This document shows positions 9,401 to 18,800 of a DNA stretch of 64,000 bases, in pieces. The position numbers and the translations under genes are program-made. Origin of the DNA: Flavobacteriaceae bacterium UBA5950 (GTDB lineage: Bacteria > Bacteroidota > Bacteroidia > Flavobacteriales > Flavobacteriaceae); NCBI GenBank assembly GCA_002430545.1, contig DJCM01000004.1:1-64000 (forward strand), read 5' to 3'. The notes beneath the pieces are model-generated. The model saw only the letters and a program-made list of their open reading frames with translations. It made no database searches and was not told the origin of the DNA. Each line of letters opens with the position of its first letter. The stretch's first letter is position 1.

Positions 9401-10296
9401 ATCCACAAAGGGATATTGTATTGATTTCGCATATCCAATACCCATTGAATGGTGTTTTGCGTATTGACATTCCAGTATTTATGAAAGCTGTAAACCATAT
9501 TGTCATCCCAAGGAGGTGTAAGCCCAGTGTAATCATTCGCAAACCAATTCCCTTCAATGAAAATAATATGGTTAGTGTCATGGGAGCGAATTGCATTAGT
9601 GACTTGCACGTAGAGATTTCTAATTTCGCTTCCACTCAAATTCCAATTGGGTTCGTTTAAAATATCATACCCCCCTATCCATTCCTCATTTTTGTAGCGT
9701 TCAGCCAATTTGTCCCATAAAGCAACCATTTTTTGCTTGTTTGCATCGCTTTCCCATAAAGACGGTTTGCTGGTGTCATAGTCAGAGATACCTTCATCAT
9801 AACCCTGACCACCAGGCGCAGCATGAAGATCAAGAATCAGATATAGTTGGTTGTCTTTGCACCATTCCAATAAATTATCTACGATTTCAAACCCTTTGTC
9901 AAGCCAGGTATTCTGCCCAGGCTCTTCTTGTTCAATAGGAAGTGTAAACAGATTGTAATGCATGGGTAATCGAACGCTATTAAACCCCCAAATTGCTATG
10001 GAATCAATGTCTGTTTTTGTCACAAAATTATCAAGCCAGTTGTCATAAAATTCTTGGGTATTTGTTTCACCAATTAAGGATTCTAACTTAGATCTAAACT
10101 GTTGCTGATTATTCGCTCCTCCAACAAAATTCATCATGTAGGGTTCCTGTAACATCCAGCCCCCAAGACCAACCCCACGCAAGATGATTGGATCTCCGTT
10201 TTTATCTAAAATTTGCTTTCCAGAAGTTGTAAGGAATTGGGCATTAGAGAAAACACCAAAAAATATTGTTATAAGTAAAACTAGACTACGGTTCAT
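6403..10296 (-). CDS. Secreted GH5 glycanase with five CBM6-like modules and T9SS tail
   Basis: This 1297-residue multimodular enzyme has a signal peptide (1-19, ending SNAQ). The GH5 catalytic domain (about 22-345) has acid/base E215 in DILNEPN and nucleophile E301 in MGESGEN. A divergent CBM6-like module (about 408-567), a bacterial Ig-like module (about 573-672) and four clear CBM6 modules (about 681-805, 814-942, 952-1080, 1088-1215) follow. Each clear CBM6 repeats an AEDF/AEDY...DxGGG...GD(F/Y) pattern and a W-x-x-W core. A T9SS sorting domain (about 1223-1297) ends the protein. GH5 acts on beta-glucans and mannans; with GH16 and GH30 as neighbours, beta-1,3/1,6-glucan is the likeliest target, but the subfamily could not be assigned. 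Residual homology among the CBM6 copies suggests internal duplication. Confidence 0.9.
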   Translation of the reverse strand: MNRSLVLLITIFFGVFSNAQFLTTSGKQILDKNGDPIILRGVGLGGWMLQEPYMMNFVGGANNQQQFRSKLESLIGETNTQEFYDNWLDNFVTKTDIDSIAIWGFNSVRLPMHYNLFTLPIEQEEPGQNTWLDKGFEIVDNLLEWCKDNQLYLILDLHAAPGGQGYDEGISDYDTSKPSLWESDANKQKMVALWDKLAERYKNEEWIGGYDILNEPNWNLSGSEIRNLYVQVTNAIRSHDTNHIIFIEGNWFANDYTGLTPPWDDNMVYSFHKYWNVNTQNTIQWVLDMRNQYNIPLWMGESGENSNVWFKEAISLFEDNDIGWAWWPWKRIETTVSSLSITSNSNYNAVVEYFKGNASAPSASTAYQGLLEIAEASKIENCQFRKDVIDAMLRQPSSDELKPFANHSIPGLIHATHYDMGSQGIAYYDTEYGNYSGSGGTTTWNRGWVFRNDGVDISTDHSGGSNSNGYSVGYVRDREWIKYTINVLQAGYYDIQTTYAANDSGGKLQYEMNDTAITPVISFNSSGSFSNFTTQSSKTSFLHAGEHLLKIRVLGEKEFNLESFSFSPSTDQSPAFKIIGGISDSNDEQVRLTFNKPILLSSINKNAFTLLVNDEEVQVTDAQIGSNDRELVLTLSNYLSFYDQISVSASAGSLISSSNDNVLGFSNFEIYNLLEVINLIPGKIEAELYDDQNGIGIEDTTDIGLGSNIKELHPGDFTKYEVDIREGGNYVVECRVATLRDNASFSLELRNNETVVRYANLAFSSTGDWQNWQTVSKEWELESGKYTLVFKPLDNEFNLNWLNFVLTNDINRKPIPGIIQAEDFNDQTGLIVSSTSDVGGGSELGYLNAEDYATYEVRVEQQGTYTIKNRVASAYSGAQYNLELIGLDGKTYPISEVQANNTGGWNNWQTVEQEAVIPQGNYDLKMTSINSSVNINWYDFVYQSSEMQPITLSGRVEAEDFFSHYGINTENCSDIGGGKNISYLHPGDFTNYLVHVPNTGYYTIKARVSGYDESQFNLSLSSQNKSDEILHTYTTTETNGWQIWQDTEAVTVLLKEGNYTLNFNVLEGEFNVNWFEFIYDENGGVQIPGYLQAEDYWEESGLNIENCYDVGGGQNLSYMNQGDYAKYLVHVEESGHYKIKARVSSSYNGGVFNIVLSDDSSDDTILNNFQVPNTGGWQSWQTIEKEFELMEGSFELTMNILGNEFNLNWIEFEFIEELSHNDISPTRLTLYPNPSTGKIFIQSEKPIDFIEIYSINGKQIDRLLIDNNTNFSIEPKLQKGLYLLKFNKHAIKKLLIQ

Positions 10297-10325
10297 GTTA
10301 TTAAGACTGCACCATTAAGTTTAAA

Positions 10326-11204
10326 TTAGCTACGTTTCTCGTGCTTGACCCAATCTACTTCCATCACCCATTCTCCTTCCATTGGAGTGTCTGTAATTTT
10401 CGCAAAATTTAAAATGGCAAACATCGGCTCAGGGTAATTGTCGCCTAATCCTTCATTGCGATAGACCTCTTTATCATTCAAACGATAGACCAAGTCGCTT
10501 CCTTCCCATTCTACTGAATAGTTATTGAAGTCACTCAGTATTGTGTCAGCAGACGTACGTAAACTCCACCAATCGCCTTGATCACATTCTCCTAAGCTTT
10601 TTATTGCTCCAGTGGTATAATGTCCACTGCCATAATCTCCATGATGTTCAAATATGTCAATTTCACCAGATCCAGTCAGTGGCCAACAAATATTTTCATC
10701 GAGCTCTTGAACTGGTGGTTCATTATTTTGAGCACCTAATATCCACCAAGCTGGAAACATGGAAGCTTGACTATCACCATGAATACGCAGGCGGGCTGTC
10801 CATTTACCTTTTATAAACTCTTTCCGATTTTTGGATGCAATACGGCCTGCAACATAAGAGGTCTCTGGATGTTGCTTGCCATGCTTGTCCATATTGTCAC
10901 ATTCAATGTTTTTGCCAATATTAATGACCTTAATTTTTAAAGTGCCATCACTGACTACTCTTGTTCCATATTGATTTTCAGGAACATAACACTGTTTTTC
11001 ATTATTGACCCAGAGGCGTTGATCTTGCCAATTGTCGTTGTTAAATGAATCGAAATCGTCGAAAAAATCAAGAACCCATTTCGAATCCAGCTCAAAATTT
11101 TTATCATGATCAGAAAACTGAAATTTGGTAAAGTTTGTAAATAGATAAATCAAAATAATTGGTAAACTAACAATGAGAACAGATAATTTATTTACTTTTT
11201 TCAT
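10326..11204 (-). CDS. GH16 endo-beta-1,3-glucanase (laminarinase-type)
   Basis: This 292-residue protein has an N-terminal hydrophobic segment (about 8-25), either an uncleaved membrane anchor or a signal peptide. The GH16 catalytic motif is intact as GEIDIFEHHG, with nucleophile E181, assisting D183 and acid/base E186. The extra residue in EIDIFE (ExDxxE spacing) is the arrangement of laminarinase-type GH16 enzymes. It should cut internal beta-1,3 links of laminarin-like glucan. It has no CBM and no T9SS tail, unlike the adjacent GH5, so it may act at the inner surface or in the periplasm on imported chains. The gene sits 29 bp upstream of the GH5 gene and 21 bp after GH30, consistent with one operon. 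Confidence 0.92.
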   Translation of the reverse strand: MKKVNKLSVLIVSLPIILIYLFTNFTKFQFSDHDKNFELDSKWVLDFFDDFDSFNNDNWQDQRLWVNNEKQCYVPENQYGTRVVSDGTLKIKVINIGKNIECDNMDKHGKQHPETSYVAGRIASKNRKEFIKGKWTARLRIHGDSQASMFPAWWILGAQNNEPPVQELDENICWPLTGSGEIDIFEHHGDYGSGHYTTGAIKSLGECDQGDWWSLRTSADTILSDFNNYSVEWEGSDLVYRLNDKEVYRNEGLGDNYPEPMFAILNFAKITDTPMEGEWVMEVDWVKHEKRS

Positions 11205-11225
11205 TCTTTTGGTTATAAAAAGGCT

Positions 11226-12662
11226 TTATGGCAAATCACTGAACACGATGGTCTGTATTGAATGTTTTGGGATTTTTAATTGTGTTGATTTATCACCAAT
11301 TGTGAGAAAATAATCTACTGCTTCTTCTTCTTCATTAAGGGCAATAACAACAAGACTGCCGTCTTGATTCATAAAAGAAGTTGAACTAATTCTATTTGAT
11401 GTGGTTCCAGATGAAACTCTTTTGGCACCAGGGCGAATAAATTTTGAAAAATGACCAATATAATAGTATGAATTTGTAAACAAAAGCTTTCCTGAAGATG
11501 TGTCGCCATGAACAGGTGCAAAACAAAAATTACCTACATGGTTAGGTCCACCATATTCATTTAATAAAATATTCCAGTCTGTCCATGCAACTGTGCCATT
11601 ATTAAAGTCATTTATCATGGCTTTGGCATATCTCTCTGGGAGTTTTGGATCTTGTATTCGATTGATATCAAAACCTTCATTACAACCTTCGGTAAAAATT
11701 AATTTCTTGTCTGGGAATGCTGTGGCTACCTTGCCAACATTATTGAACATAGGCTTGCCATCTTTCCAATCCTCATACCAATGAAATCCTGTACCCCATA
11801 CATATTTATTTGCTTCGGGATCATTTAATATTACACTTGCTCTGTCAAAAAGCAAATCTCTATTATGATCCCAGACTATGATTTTCTTGTCCTTTAAGCC
11901 TTCACGCTCTAAAGTAGGTCCAAGATGATATTTTAGAAAATCACGCTCTTCTTCTGCAGTATAAATACACGACTCCCAACGCTGAACAGCCATGGGTTCA
12001 TTTTGAATCGTTAGTCCCCATATAGGAATACCTTCATTTTCATAAGCCTTAATAAACTTTGCAAAATAATTTGCCCAAGCGGGGTAATATTCTTTTTTTA
12101 ATTTACCTCCTAGCAACATGTTATTGTTTGTTTTCATAAATGCTGGGGGGCTCCATGGACTCGCATAAACAACAATGTCTTTGGTGGCTACATCCAAAAC
12201 CCTTTTGGTAAATGGGATCCTATGTTTTAAATCTCTTTCAATAGAAAATGATTCAAGACTTTCATCTCCCTCCTCAATGTATGTATAACTTTCATTGGAA
12301 AAATCGCAACTATGAATAATGGTTCTAACAAGGGTATAACCAATCCCTTTATCTTTCGAAAAATAAGAATCTAAGAAGATTTCCTGCTGATCTTTGTTAA
12401 GCTTGTAAAATGTTTCCGCAGCGGCATCAGTAAGAGCTGCCCCTATACCAACAAATGTTTGAAAAGTGACTTTAGGGTTTACGAAAATTCCAGAATGAAC
12501 TTCTTTTGGCTGCTGAATAGAAGTAAATGTTGGGACGATATTGGATTTTTCCAGCTTGACATTTGACTGGCTTTCGGTTGTGTAGATTCGAATATTAGAG
12601 TCAACCTGAACAGAATCAACAGGCATCGTAAATAAAGAACAAATAAGAAAAATTGAAAACAT
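11226..12662 (-). CDS. GH30-family glycoside hydrolase (beta-glucosidase / beta-1,6-glucanase type)
   Basis: This 478-residue exported enzyme has a short hydrophobic N-terminus. The TIM barrel (about 65-400) is of clan GH-A: acid/base E222 lies in TIQNEPM and nucleophile E325 in IFTEGCNEG. A small C-terminal beta domain (about 405-478) follows, as is usual in GH30. Marine flavobacterial laminarin loci commonly carry a GH30 that removes beta-1,6-linked glucose branches, and that is the likely role here. Glucosylceramidase-like annotation would be the alternative family name. The gene lies 9 bp after the upstream lipoprotein gene. Confidence 0.9.
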   Translation of the reverse strand: MFSIFLICSLFTMPVDSVQVDSNIRIYTTESQSNVKLEKSNIVPTFTSIQQPKEVHSGIFVNPKVTFQTFVGIGAALTDAAAETFYKLNKDQQEIFLDSYFSKDKGIGYTLVRTIIHSCDFSNESYTYIEEGDESLESFSIERDLKHRIPFTKRVLDVATKDIVVYASPWSPPAFMKTNNNMLLGGKLKKEYYPAWANYFAKFIKAYENEGIPIWGLTIQNEPMAVQRWESCIYTAEEERDFLKYHLGPTLEREGLKDKKIIVWDHNRDLLFDRASVILNDPEANKYVWGTGFHWYEDWKDGKPMFNNVGKVATAFPDKKLIFTEGCNEGFDINRIQDPKLPERYAKAMINDFNNGTVAWTDWNILLNEYGGPNHVGNFCFAPVHGDTSSGKLLFTNSYYYIGHFSKFIRPGAKRVSSGTTSNRISSTSFMNQDGSLVVIALNEEEEAVDYFLTIGDKSTQLKIPKHSIQTIVFSDLP

Positions 12663-12671
12663 TTTAGTGGA

Positions 12672-13901
12672 TTATAAGTTGTCTCTACCAAAAAGTGAAA
12701 TCTCGGAACCGTGTGTAAACGAATCACTACCATAATTGGATCGTATACTGAACTTTAAGTAGCGGAAATTTGGTGAAATTTCATCTAAATTAAAATCATG
12801 GCCTGCTGCAGCTTCTTCTATTTTTTCGGCTGGAATCTCTCCCTCACTGTTTTTTGGATCTCCAATATCAAAAGAGCCTAGCAGCTCCCATTCGTTATTA
12901 TCTGAGCTGACAAATAAATCAAATTCTCTAAGGTTTTCGGCTTGATAGTAATAGGGCGTTGTTGCATCAGGCCCATTGTACCAATAGGCCCGCTGCCAGA
13001 CTTTAAAACGGTTTATTTTTACAATTTTATTTAGATCAATTACAATTTCAAGAGGCCAGCGCAATACGCCCCCGTTATCGTTTCGATTAATGATAAAATA
13101 ACTATTGTCAGAATTTGTCGCAGCAGTATCAACAATATCATCCCAAAAGTTTACAGTTCTTCCCTCATAAGCATTTCCATTGATGGAAAGGTTTCCAACT
13201 AGCGACCACGTACTTTTGTCAATTTTCTCTTCAAATAGTGGTGTGTATTCTCCGAGTTCCGCAATTGAAGTGGAGTTACCATCAAAATCTTCAACTTTTA
13301 CTGAAATATTTGTTGGCACTGCATACAAACCTCGAATAAATTGAGAATTTGTTTTTAAGCTTGATGACAATATACGGACGTCCTCTTCCCCATCAGCTTC
13401 TATATAAAAATAGATAAAAACAGTTTTTTCAGCTAGATTCTCCCAATACACTCGAACACCACCAAGATCTTCTGTCAATAAAATATTCTCAAGAATTTCA
13501 TATATAAAAGAACGTTCTGGAGTAAGTGAAACAGTAACGCTATTTGATTCATTTTCGTTTTCATCAACAACGCGCAATGATATCTCAACTGGTTCGGCTT
13601 CAACCATGCCTGAAATTTCAATGTGGTTGTTGTTTTTACTTGAAACACGGAAAACATCTTCGCCTTGGGCATTTGTATAATCGGCTCGTACAAAGAGAAT
13701 ATCATCATCTTGTGGCAACAAGTATGTAATTATTCCACCGCCATTTGTGGGTGTAGTTGAAACGACTGTTAGTTCTCCAGGAGGGGTTGTATCTCCATTA
13801 TTGGATTCCTCACACCCTAAGAGAATGAGAACAACAACTGGTAAAATGGCTCTGAAATGATTAAAAATTAGCTGGGTTTTTGAGAATGTTTTCATTACCA
13901 A
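12672..13901 (-). CDS. DUF4959/DUF5000-type surface glycan-binding lipoprotein
   Basis: This 409-residue protein has a lipobox LLGC with the lipidated cysteine at C30, followed by EESNN, so it should be an outer-membrane lipoprotein. The N-terminal half has two fibronectin-like domains of the DUF4959/DUF5126 sort. The C-terminal part (about 230-405) looks like a discoidin/F5-8C-type jelly roll (DUF5000). Such proteins sit directly after susD in many Bacteroidota loci and are thought to hold the polysaccharide at the surface; binding here is inferred from position. The second Met (codon at 13895) is an alternative start. The first overlaps the end of susD by 7 bases. Confidence 0.85.
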   Translation of the reverse strand: MVMKTFSKTQLIFNHFRAILPVVVLILLGCEESNNGDTTPPGELTVVSTTPTNGGGIITYLLPQDDDILFVRADYTNAQGEDVFRVSSKNNNHIEISGMVEAEPVEISLRVVDENENESNSVTVSLTPERSFIYEILENILLTEDLGGVRVYWENLAEKTVFIYFYIEADGEEDVRILSSSLKTNSQFIRGLYAVPTNISVKVEDFDGNSTSIAELGEYTPLFEEKIDKSTWSLVGNLSINGNAYEGRTVNFWDDIVDTAATNSDNSYFIINRNDNGGVLRWPLEIVIDLNKIVKINRFKVWQRAYWYNGPDATTPYYYQAENLREFDLFVSSDNNEWELLGSFDIGDPKNSEGEIPAEKIEEAAAGHDFNLDEISPNFRYLKFSIRSNYGSDSFTHGSEISLFGRDNL

Positions 13902-15802
13902 TATGGGTTTTGAATTAAATTTGGATTAGTAGTTAACTCGCTCGTTTTAATTGGGTGTAGATAGTCCCTTGGGCTTAAAAATGATCGAAGGCCAACTTGT
14001 ATCGGTTGGTAAAATGCAGCTTCCGTACTTTCATCTACAGACCATCCAAAAACAGCTGTGTTAAAGTATTCTTCAGCCAGTTTCCACCTGCGAATATCAT
14101 TATAGCGATGTCCCTCAAAGGCAAGTTCAACCATTCTCTCATGTTGAATGATTTCTCGCAATCCGTCTTTAGTCGTGTGCTTGTTTGGTGTTTTTGCAAT
14201 TGTTGCATCACTCCAAATGGTTTCTATATGTGGAATGCCTGCTCGCTCTCGCACAACATTTATTGCATCATAAACTTCTTGGCTTGGTCCATAGGCTTCA
14301 TTCATGGCTTCTGCATAGTTAAGATATAGCTCAGCTAGACGACTATTCGGCCAAGGGTAGCGCACAACCTTGTCATAGGTATCGCCTTCTGAATCTGGAT
14401 GAACTAATTTCTTTAAAGCATAACCCGTTATAAGATAGTCACTAGTTTGTGCTATCCTTCCATGGGTTTGTCCTTTACGCATGCGTAAATTCCAGAGCTC
14501 TCCCCATGCACGATACTGTCCTGTATCAAATCCTAATGAAGAATAAAAACGAGGTTCTCGATTTAAATGTAAACGAACCGTTCTATTAAATGGTCTGGCG
14601 TATTGGCTTTGATCCCTTTCAACACGTACAACTTCATATCGATTTTCATAGTCAAAATCCAAATCCTGATCTATCGGAAGTCCATTTTTTGTGTAAAACA
14701 ACTCAGCTATACGTAGTGTTGGTGATAGCCATTGCCAAGCAGCTTCAACTGATGATGCAGTTGGATTTTTCATTAATGCACCAGATTGTATTCTCCACCA
14801 ACTATTCACAGGGCTTGAATCTCCCCATATCAGTTCCGAATTCCACTTATCAGTTATAGAATATTTTAGATCATAGAGCGTTTGATAAAAATCATCCTCA
14901 AAATTATTAACATCATATGGATTCGGCGTCTCAGTGAAATTATAAATCGATGCGCCTTGAAGCAGTGCGGCTTTAATTGCCTCATCAGCGACAGACGCTG
15001 CAACTTCCCATTTTGAGGCATCTATATTTTGATTGAAAAATGGATTTCCTTGATGATCTAAAAAATCATTGTAAAGCTCTGAGTTTCCATTGAAAAGAGG
15101 ACTTGCCGAATATAGAGCCACCTTTGATTTGATGGCATGTGCAATGACTTGATCCATTCGACCCAAATCATTAGTTGATATAAAACGTTCTGGTAAATCA
15201 ATGATAGCATTATCGATTGTTTGAAGGATATAGGCAAAAACATCATCAACAGACTCCCGAAAAACACGAAGTTCTTGATCAGAAGAATCTATAGGTAAAT
15301 TGGAGTCCACAATTGGAATTGGACCATAATGAATAGCCAATAGAAAATGGTAATATGCTTTGAGAAGCTTGGCTTCAGCAGCCCAAATGTTTTTCTCCTC
15401 TTGATCCATATCAACAACACTATCGACATTATCGATTAACAAGTTGCAACTGCGGATGCCGTCCCATAATGATCCTTGATATTTACCACCTCCGTATCCA
15501 CTCCAATAGTTCATGATGGGATCATCTGCATTTTGTTCTCCTTTCATGAGTTTGATCGAGTTTGGTTCTTTTGCAAAGGGCATCGTGATTTCATCACTAG
15601 CCAGTGCGAAAGTCCCATATAAATCATCGTTTTGCGGAAGGTAACTATAGCAAGTTGCAAGCGCTGTGTAAGCCGCATCCTTACGTTCAAACATCAGGGA
15701 CACTTCTTGCGTTCGATCTGGTACGATATCTAAATAATCGTTACAACTCAAAAAGCTCAAAAGAATCACTAATCCGAGAAGATGTTTATTTAAATTCTTC
15801 AT
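13895..15802 (-). CDS. SusD/RagB-family nutrient-binding outer-membrane lipoprotein
   Basis: This 635-residue lipoprotein has lipobox FLSC with C20, followed by the NDYLDIVP start typical of SusD proteins. The helical TPR-like scaffold and the late signature with ERMVELAFEGHRYNDIRRW (about residues 555-575) are characteristic. It caps the SusC barrel next door and binds glycan oligosaccharides before import. It starts 2 bp after the susC stop, so the pair is translationally coupled. The glucan-specific enzymes downstream suggest beta-glucan as ligand. Confidence 0.95.
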   Translation of the reverse strand: MKNLNKHLLGLVILLSFLSCNDYLDIVPDRTQEVSLMFERKDAAYTALATCYSYLPQNDDLYGTFALASDEITMPFAKEPNSIKLMKGEQNADDPIMNYWSGYGGGKYQGSLWDGIRSCNLLIDNVDSVVDMDQEEKNIWAAEAKLLKAYYHFLLAIHYGPIPIVDSNLPIDSSDQELRVFRESVDDVFAYILQTIDNAIIDLPERFISTNDLGRMDQVIAHAIKSKVALYSASPLFNGNSELYNDFLDHQGNPFFNQNIDASKWEVAASVADEAIKAALLQGASIYNFTETPNPYDVNNFEDDFYQTLYDLKYSITDKWNSELIWGDSSPVNSWWRIQSGALMKNPTASSVEAAWQWLSPTLRIAELFYTKNGLPIDQDLDFDYENRYEVVRVERDQSQYARPFNRTVRLHLNREPRFYSSLGFDTGQYRAWGELWNLRMRKGQTHGRIAQTSDYLITGYALKKLVHPDSEGDTYDKVVRYPWPNSRLAELYLNYAEAMNEAYGPSQEVYDAINVVRERAGIPHIETIWSDATIAKTPNKHTTKDGLREIIQHERMVELAFEGHRYNDIRRWKLAEEYFNTAVFGWSVDESTEAAFYQPIQVGLRSFLSPRDYLHPIKTSELTTNPNLIQNPYW

Positions 15803-15804
15803 AA

Positions 15805-18800
15805 TTAAAAGTTTAGCTGTAATCCAACATTTATTACACGTTGAGGCGGATATCCTAGTCCGTTTCCTCCCATCTCACTATCCCATAAATCAAAGGAACT
15901 TATATTTAGTAAGTTTAAACCACTCAAATACACCCTTGTATCAACAGAGTTGGTTTTGAATAAAGAATCTGGAAGGGTATATCCTAATTCAACATTCTTT
16001 AGCCGAATAAATGAACCACTAGCAAGCCACCAAGTGGAGTCATGGTTATTATTGTCGACGATTTCAGTAGATAATCGAGGCCAAAAGGCATAAGGATCAG
16101 GATTGTTCTCTGTCCAATTATTTTCGGTAACCACACTCAACGCATTGCGCTCATTGATGAATGGAGCTATATTACTAGGGTTGATAAAAAATGAAGACTT
16201 GGTAGCTCCTTGAAAAAAGAAGGAAAAATCAATACCCTTATAGCCCATTGAAGCACCAAATCCGTAGATGATTTCTGGAACAAATGGATCACCTATGGGC
16301 ACACGATCCAATTCATTGATCTTACCATCTTCGTTGACATCTTTGTATTTGATATCTCCAGGAAGATAAGTATTCTGATTTCCAGACAAACCATTAAATT
16401 GTTCAGGAGAACTATCAATGTCTGCTTGATCAACAAATAATCGTTCCGCAATGTAACCTCTCGGTTGATTGGTATGATATCCAACGGCACTTAAATAATC
16501 GTGTGGGTATTGGGGTTCGTTTCGGACAACAACCTCGTTTGTTGCATAAGTTAAAGTTCCTCTTCCTGTAATAAAAAATCCATTCGAAAACGATTTATTG
16601 TAATCCACAGCAACATCAACTCCATGAGATTTGACTTTACCAGTATTACTGCTGACTACTGTAGTGAGTCCAGCAGTCTCTGGAAAAACGGGTCGGGATT
16701 CATAAATTTTTTCTCTGTTTTCAATAAAATAATCAACTTGAATCATCAGCGCATTCAGCAACTCCAGTTCAAGTCCGTAATTGGTTTTTTCTGCAACCTC
16801 CCAAGTCACGTTGGGGTTAGAGTAGCGATTGATATTATAGCCATTATAATAATTCCCATAGTCTTCACCCCAAGCATATCCACGTCCTCCGTCATTGAGA
16901 TTCACATCAGATAGATAAAAAAATCGATCACTTGCTGCGGCAATATTGTCATTTCCAACGAGCCCATAAGTATACTTAATTTTAAGCAATGAAATTGACG
17001 GAAAGGTCTTCGTAAAAAAAGCTTCGTTTGAAACGATCCACCCCATGCCAGCAGAAGGAAAGAAGCCATATCGATTGTTCTCTGCGAACTTTTCAGATCC
17101 ATTGTACCCAAAATTTGCCTCTACAAAGTATCGATCGTCATAGCCATAAGTTGCTCGCCCAGACAAACCCATATTTCTTGAGGGAAGATTTGCAAGAGCA
17201 GACCCCCCCGAAATAGTATTTAAGGACTCACTAAAATTAAAAACAATTAATCCACCAACTTGGTGTTTGTCAGCAAACAAACGATCATATTGAGAAACAA
17301 ACTCATAATAGTAATTACTGTTTACATAGTTATCTGTCTGATTCTCGTTTAAATATTCCGTTCCTTCTTGAATCTGATAAAGTTTGTTTTCAATCCCAAT
17401 ATCCGTTTGTGTTTCTGTTACACCATAATAAAATGGAGTAAAACTCCTTCTGTTTTCAGTTGACGAATAGCTTTTTATGGCGGCCAATGCACGCAGGGAA
17501 AGTCCTTCTGTAATAAAGCTTAAATCTTGTTCGATTTGGACTTGAGATAAAATTGTTGAGGTAAATCGATTTTTATAACCTCGAACCATTTCTGCATAAG
17601 GGTTGACATAACCGCCGTTTCCTTTATTGCCAAATAAAGTATGGTTAAATTTTTGGTTTGATTCTTCATCAAAGGTGTAGAATTTTGGAAAGTTGACTGG
17701 ACTTGCCTGTGCAACCATTCCAAAAATGCCGCCAGCGTCAGAGATCGGACCATTGTAACGTTCAAATAATGAATTGAATTTAACAGCAATCTCGGTTGTT
17801 TTGGTCAAGTTGATGTTAATATTGGCCCTGAGATTTGATTGATTAATATCAATGTTATTGTTAAAGTTGTTTAAGGGATCTACTTTCAGAAGTCCAGTGT
17901 CATTGTTATGAGATGCGGACAGGTAGTATTGTGCAACATCACCACCACCATTTACATTTAAATTTAATTTTCGATTTATAGTACTACCTTTAAATAATTC
18001 ATCATACCAATTGATATTTGGATAGATTTCTGGGTCAAGTCCGCTTCTTGTAGATTCAATTTTGTTTTTACTAAAAGTCAAAGGGGCTGAGGGATCTCGC
18101 AACCTCAATGCGCGATTATATAATTCCATATACTCCACCCCGTCCAAAAACTCAGGGGTTTGTGAGGGAGCGGATTGGGCAACTTCATAACGGAAAGAAA
18201 CCTTGGCCTTCCCCTTGACACCCTCTTTTGTTGTCACAAGTATCACACCATTCGCACCCCTTGCTCCATATAAGGAAGTTGCAGTGGCATCTTTCATAAT
18301 CGAAAAACTAGCAATATTATCCGGCTCGATACGAGCGAGATCATATGAACTTACTTCGAGACCGTCTATAAGAATGAGAGGATTATTGGACGTGCCAAAT
18401 GAAGTAATTCCGCGTATAAAAAATTCTGCATTGTCTGCTCCTGGTTCACCCGATCGTTGATATGAAATGACTCCAGCGAGACGCCCTGCAAATGAAGCTG
18501 TTAAATTTGAACTCGGTTGTTTGAGTTCTGCGGGCTTGATCGTATTAATCGAACCTATGACACTATTTTTCCTTTGCTTTTGAAAGGCAACGACTTGAAC
18601 CTCTTCTAAACTCTCAACATTCTCTTGCAGAATAACGTCTAAGTATCGCTTTCCCTCAATTGCAATTTGCTTACTGTCAAACCCAAGATAGGAAAAGATC
18701 AGAGTACTCACACTCGAACTTGTTGTCAAGACATAGTTACCGTCGAGGTCAGACACAACTCCATTGGTTGTGTTTTCCTCCACGACAGTAACTCCTGGAA

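Noticed and set aside
9300..9660. Open frames of about 80-111 codons on both strands inside the GH5 gene
   Set aside because: They lie wholly within the clearly coding GH5 frame, have no family motifs and are shadows of that gene.
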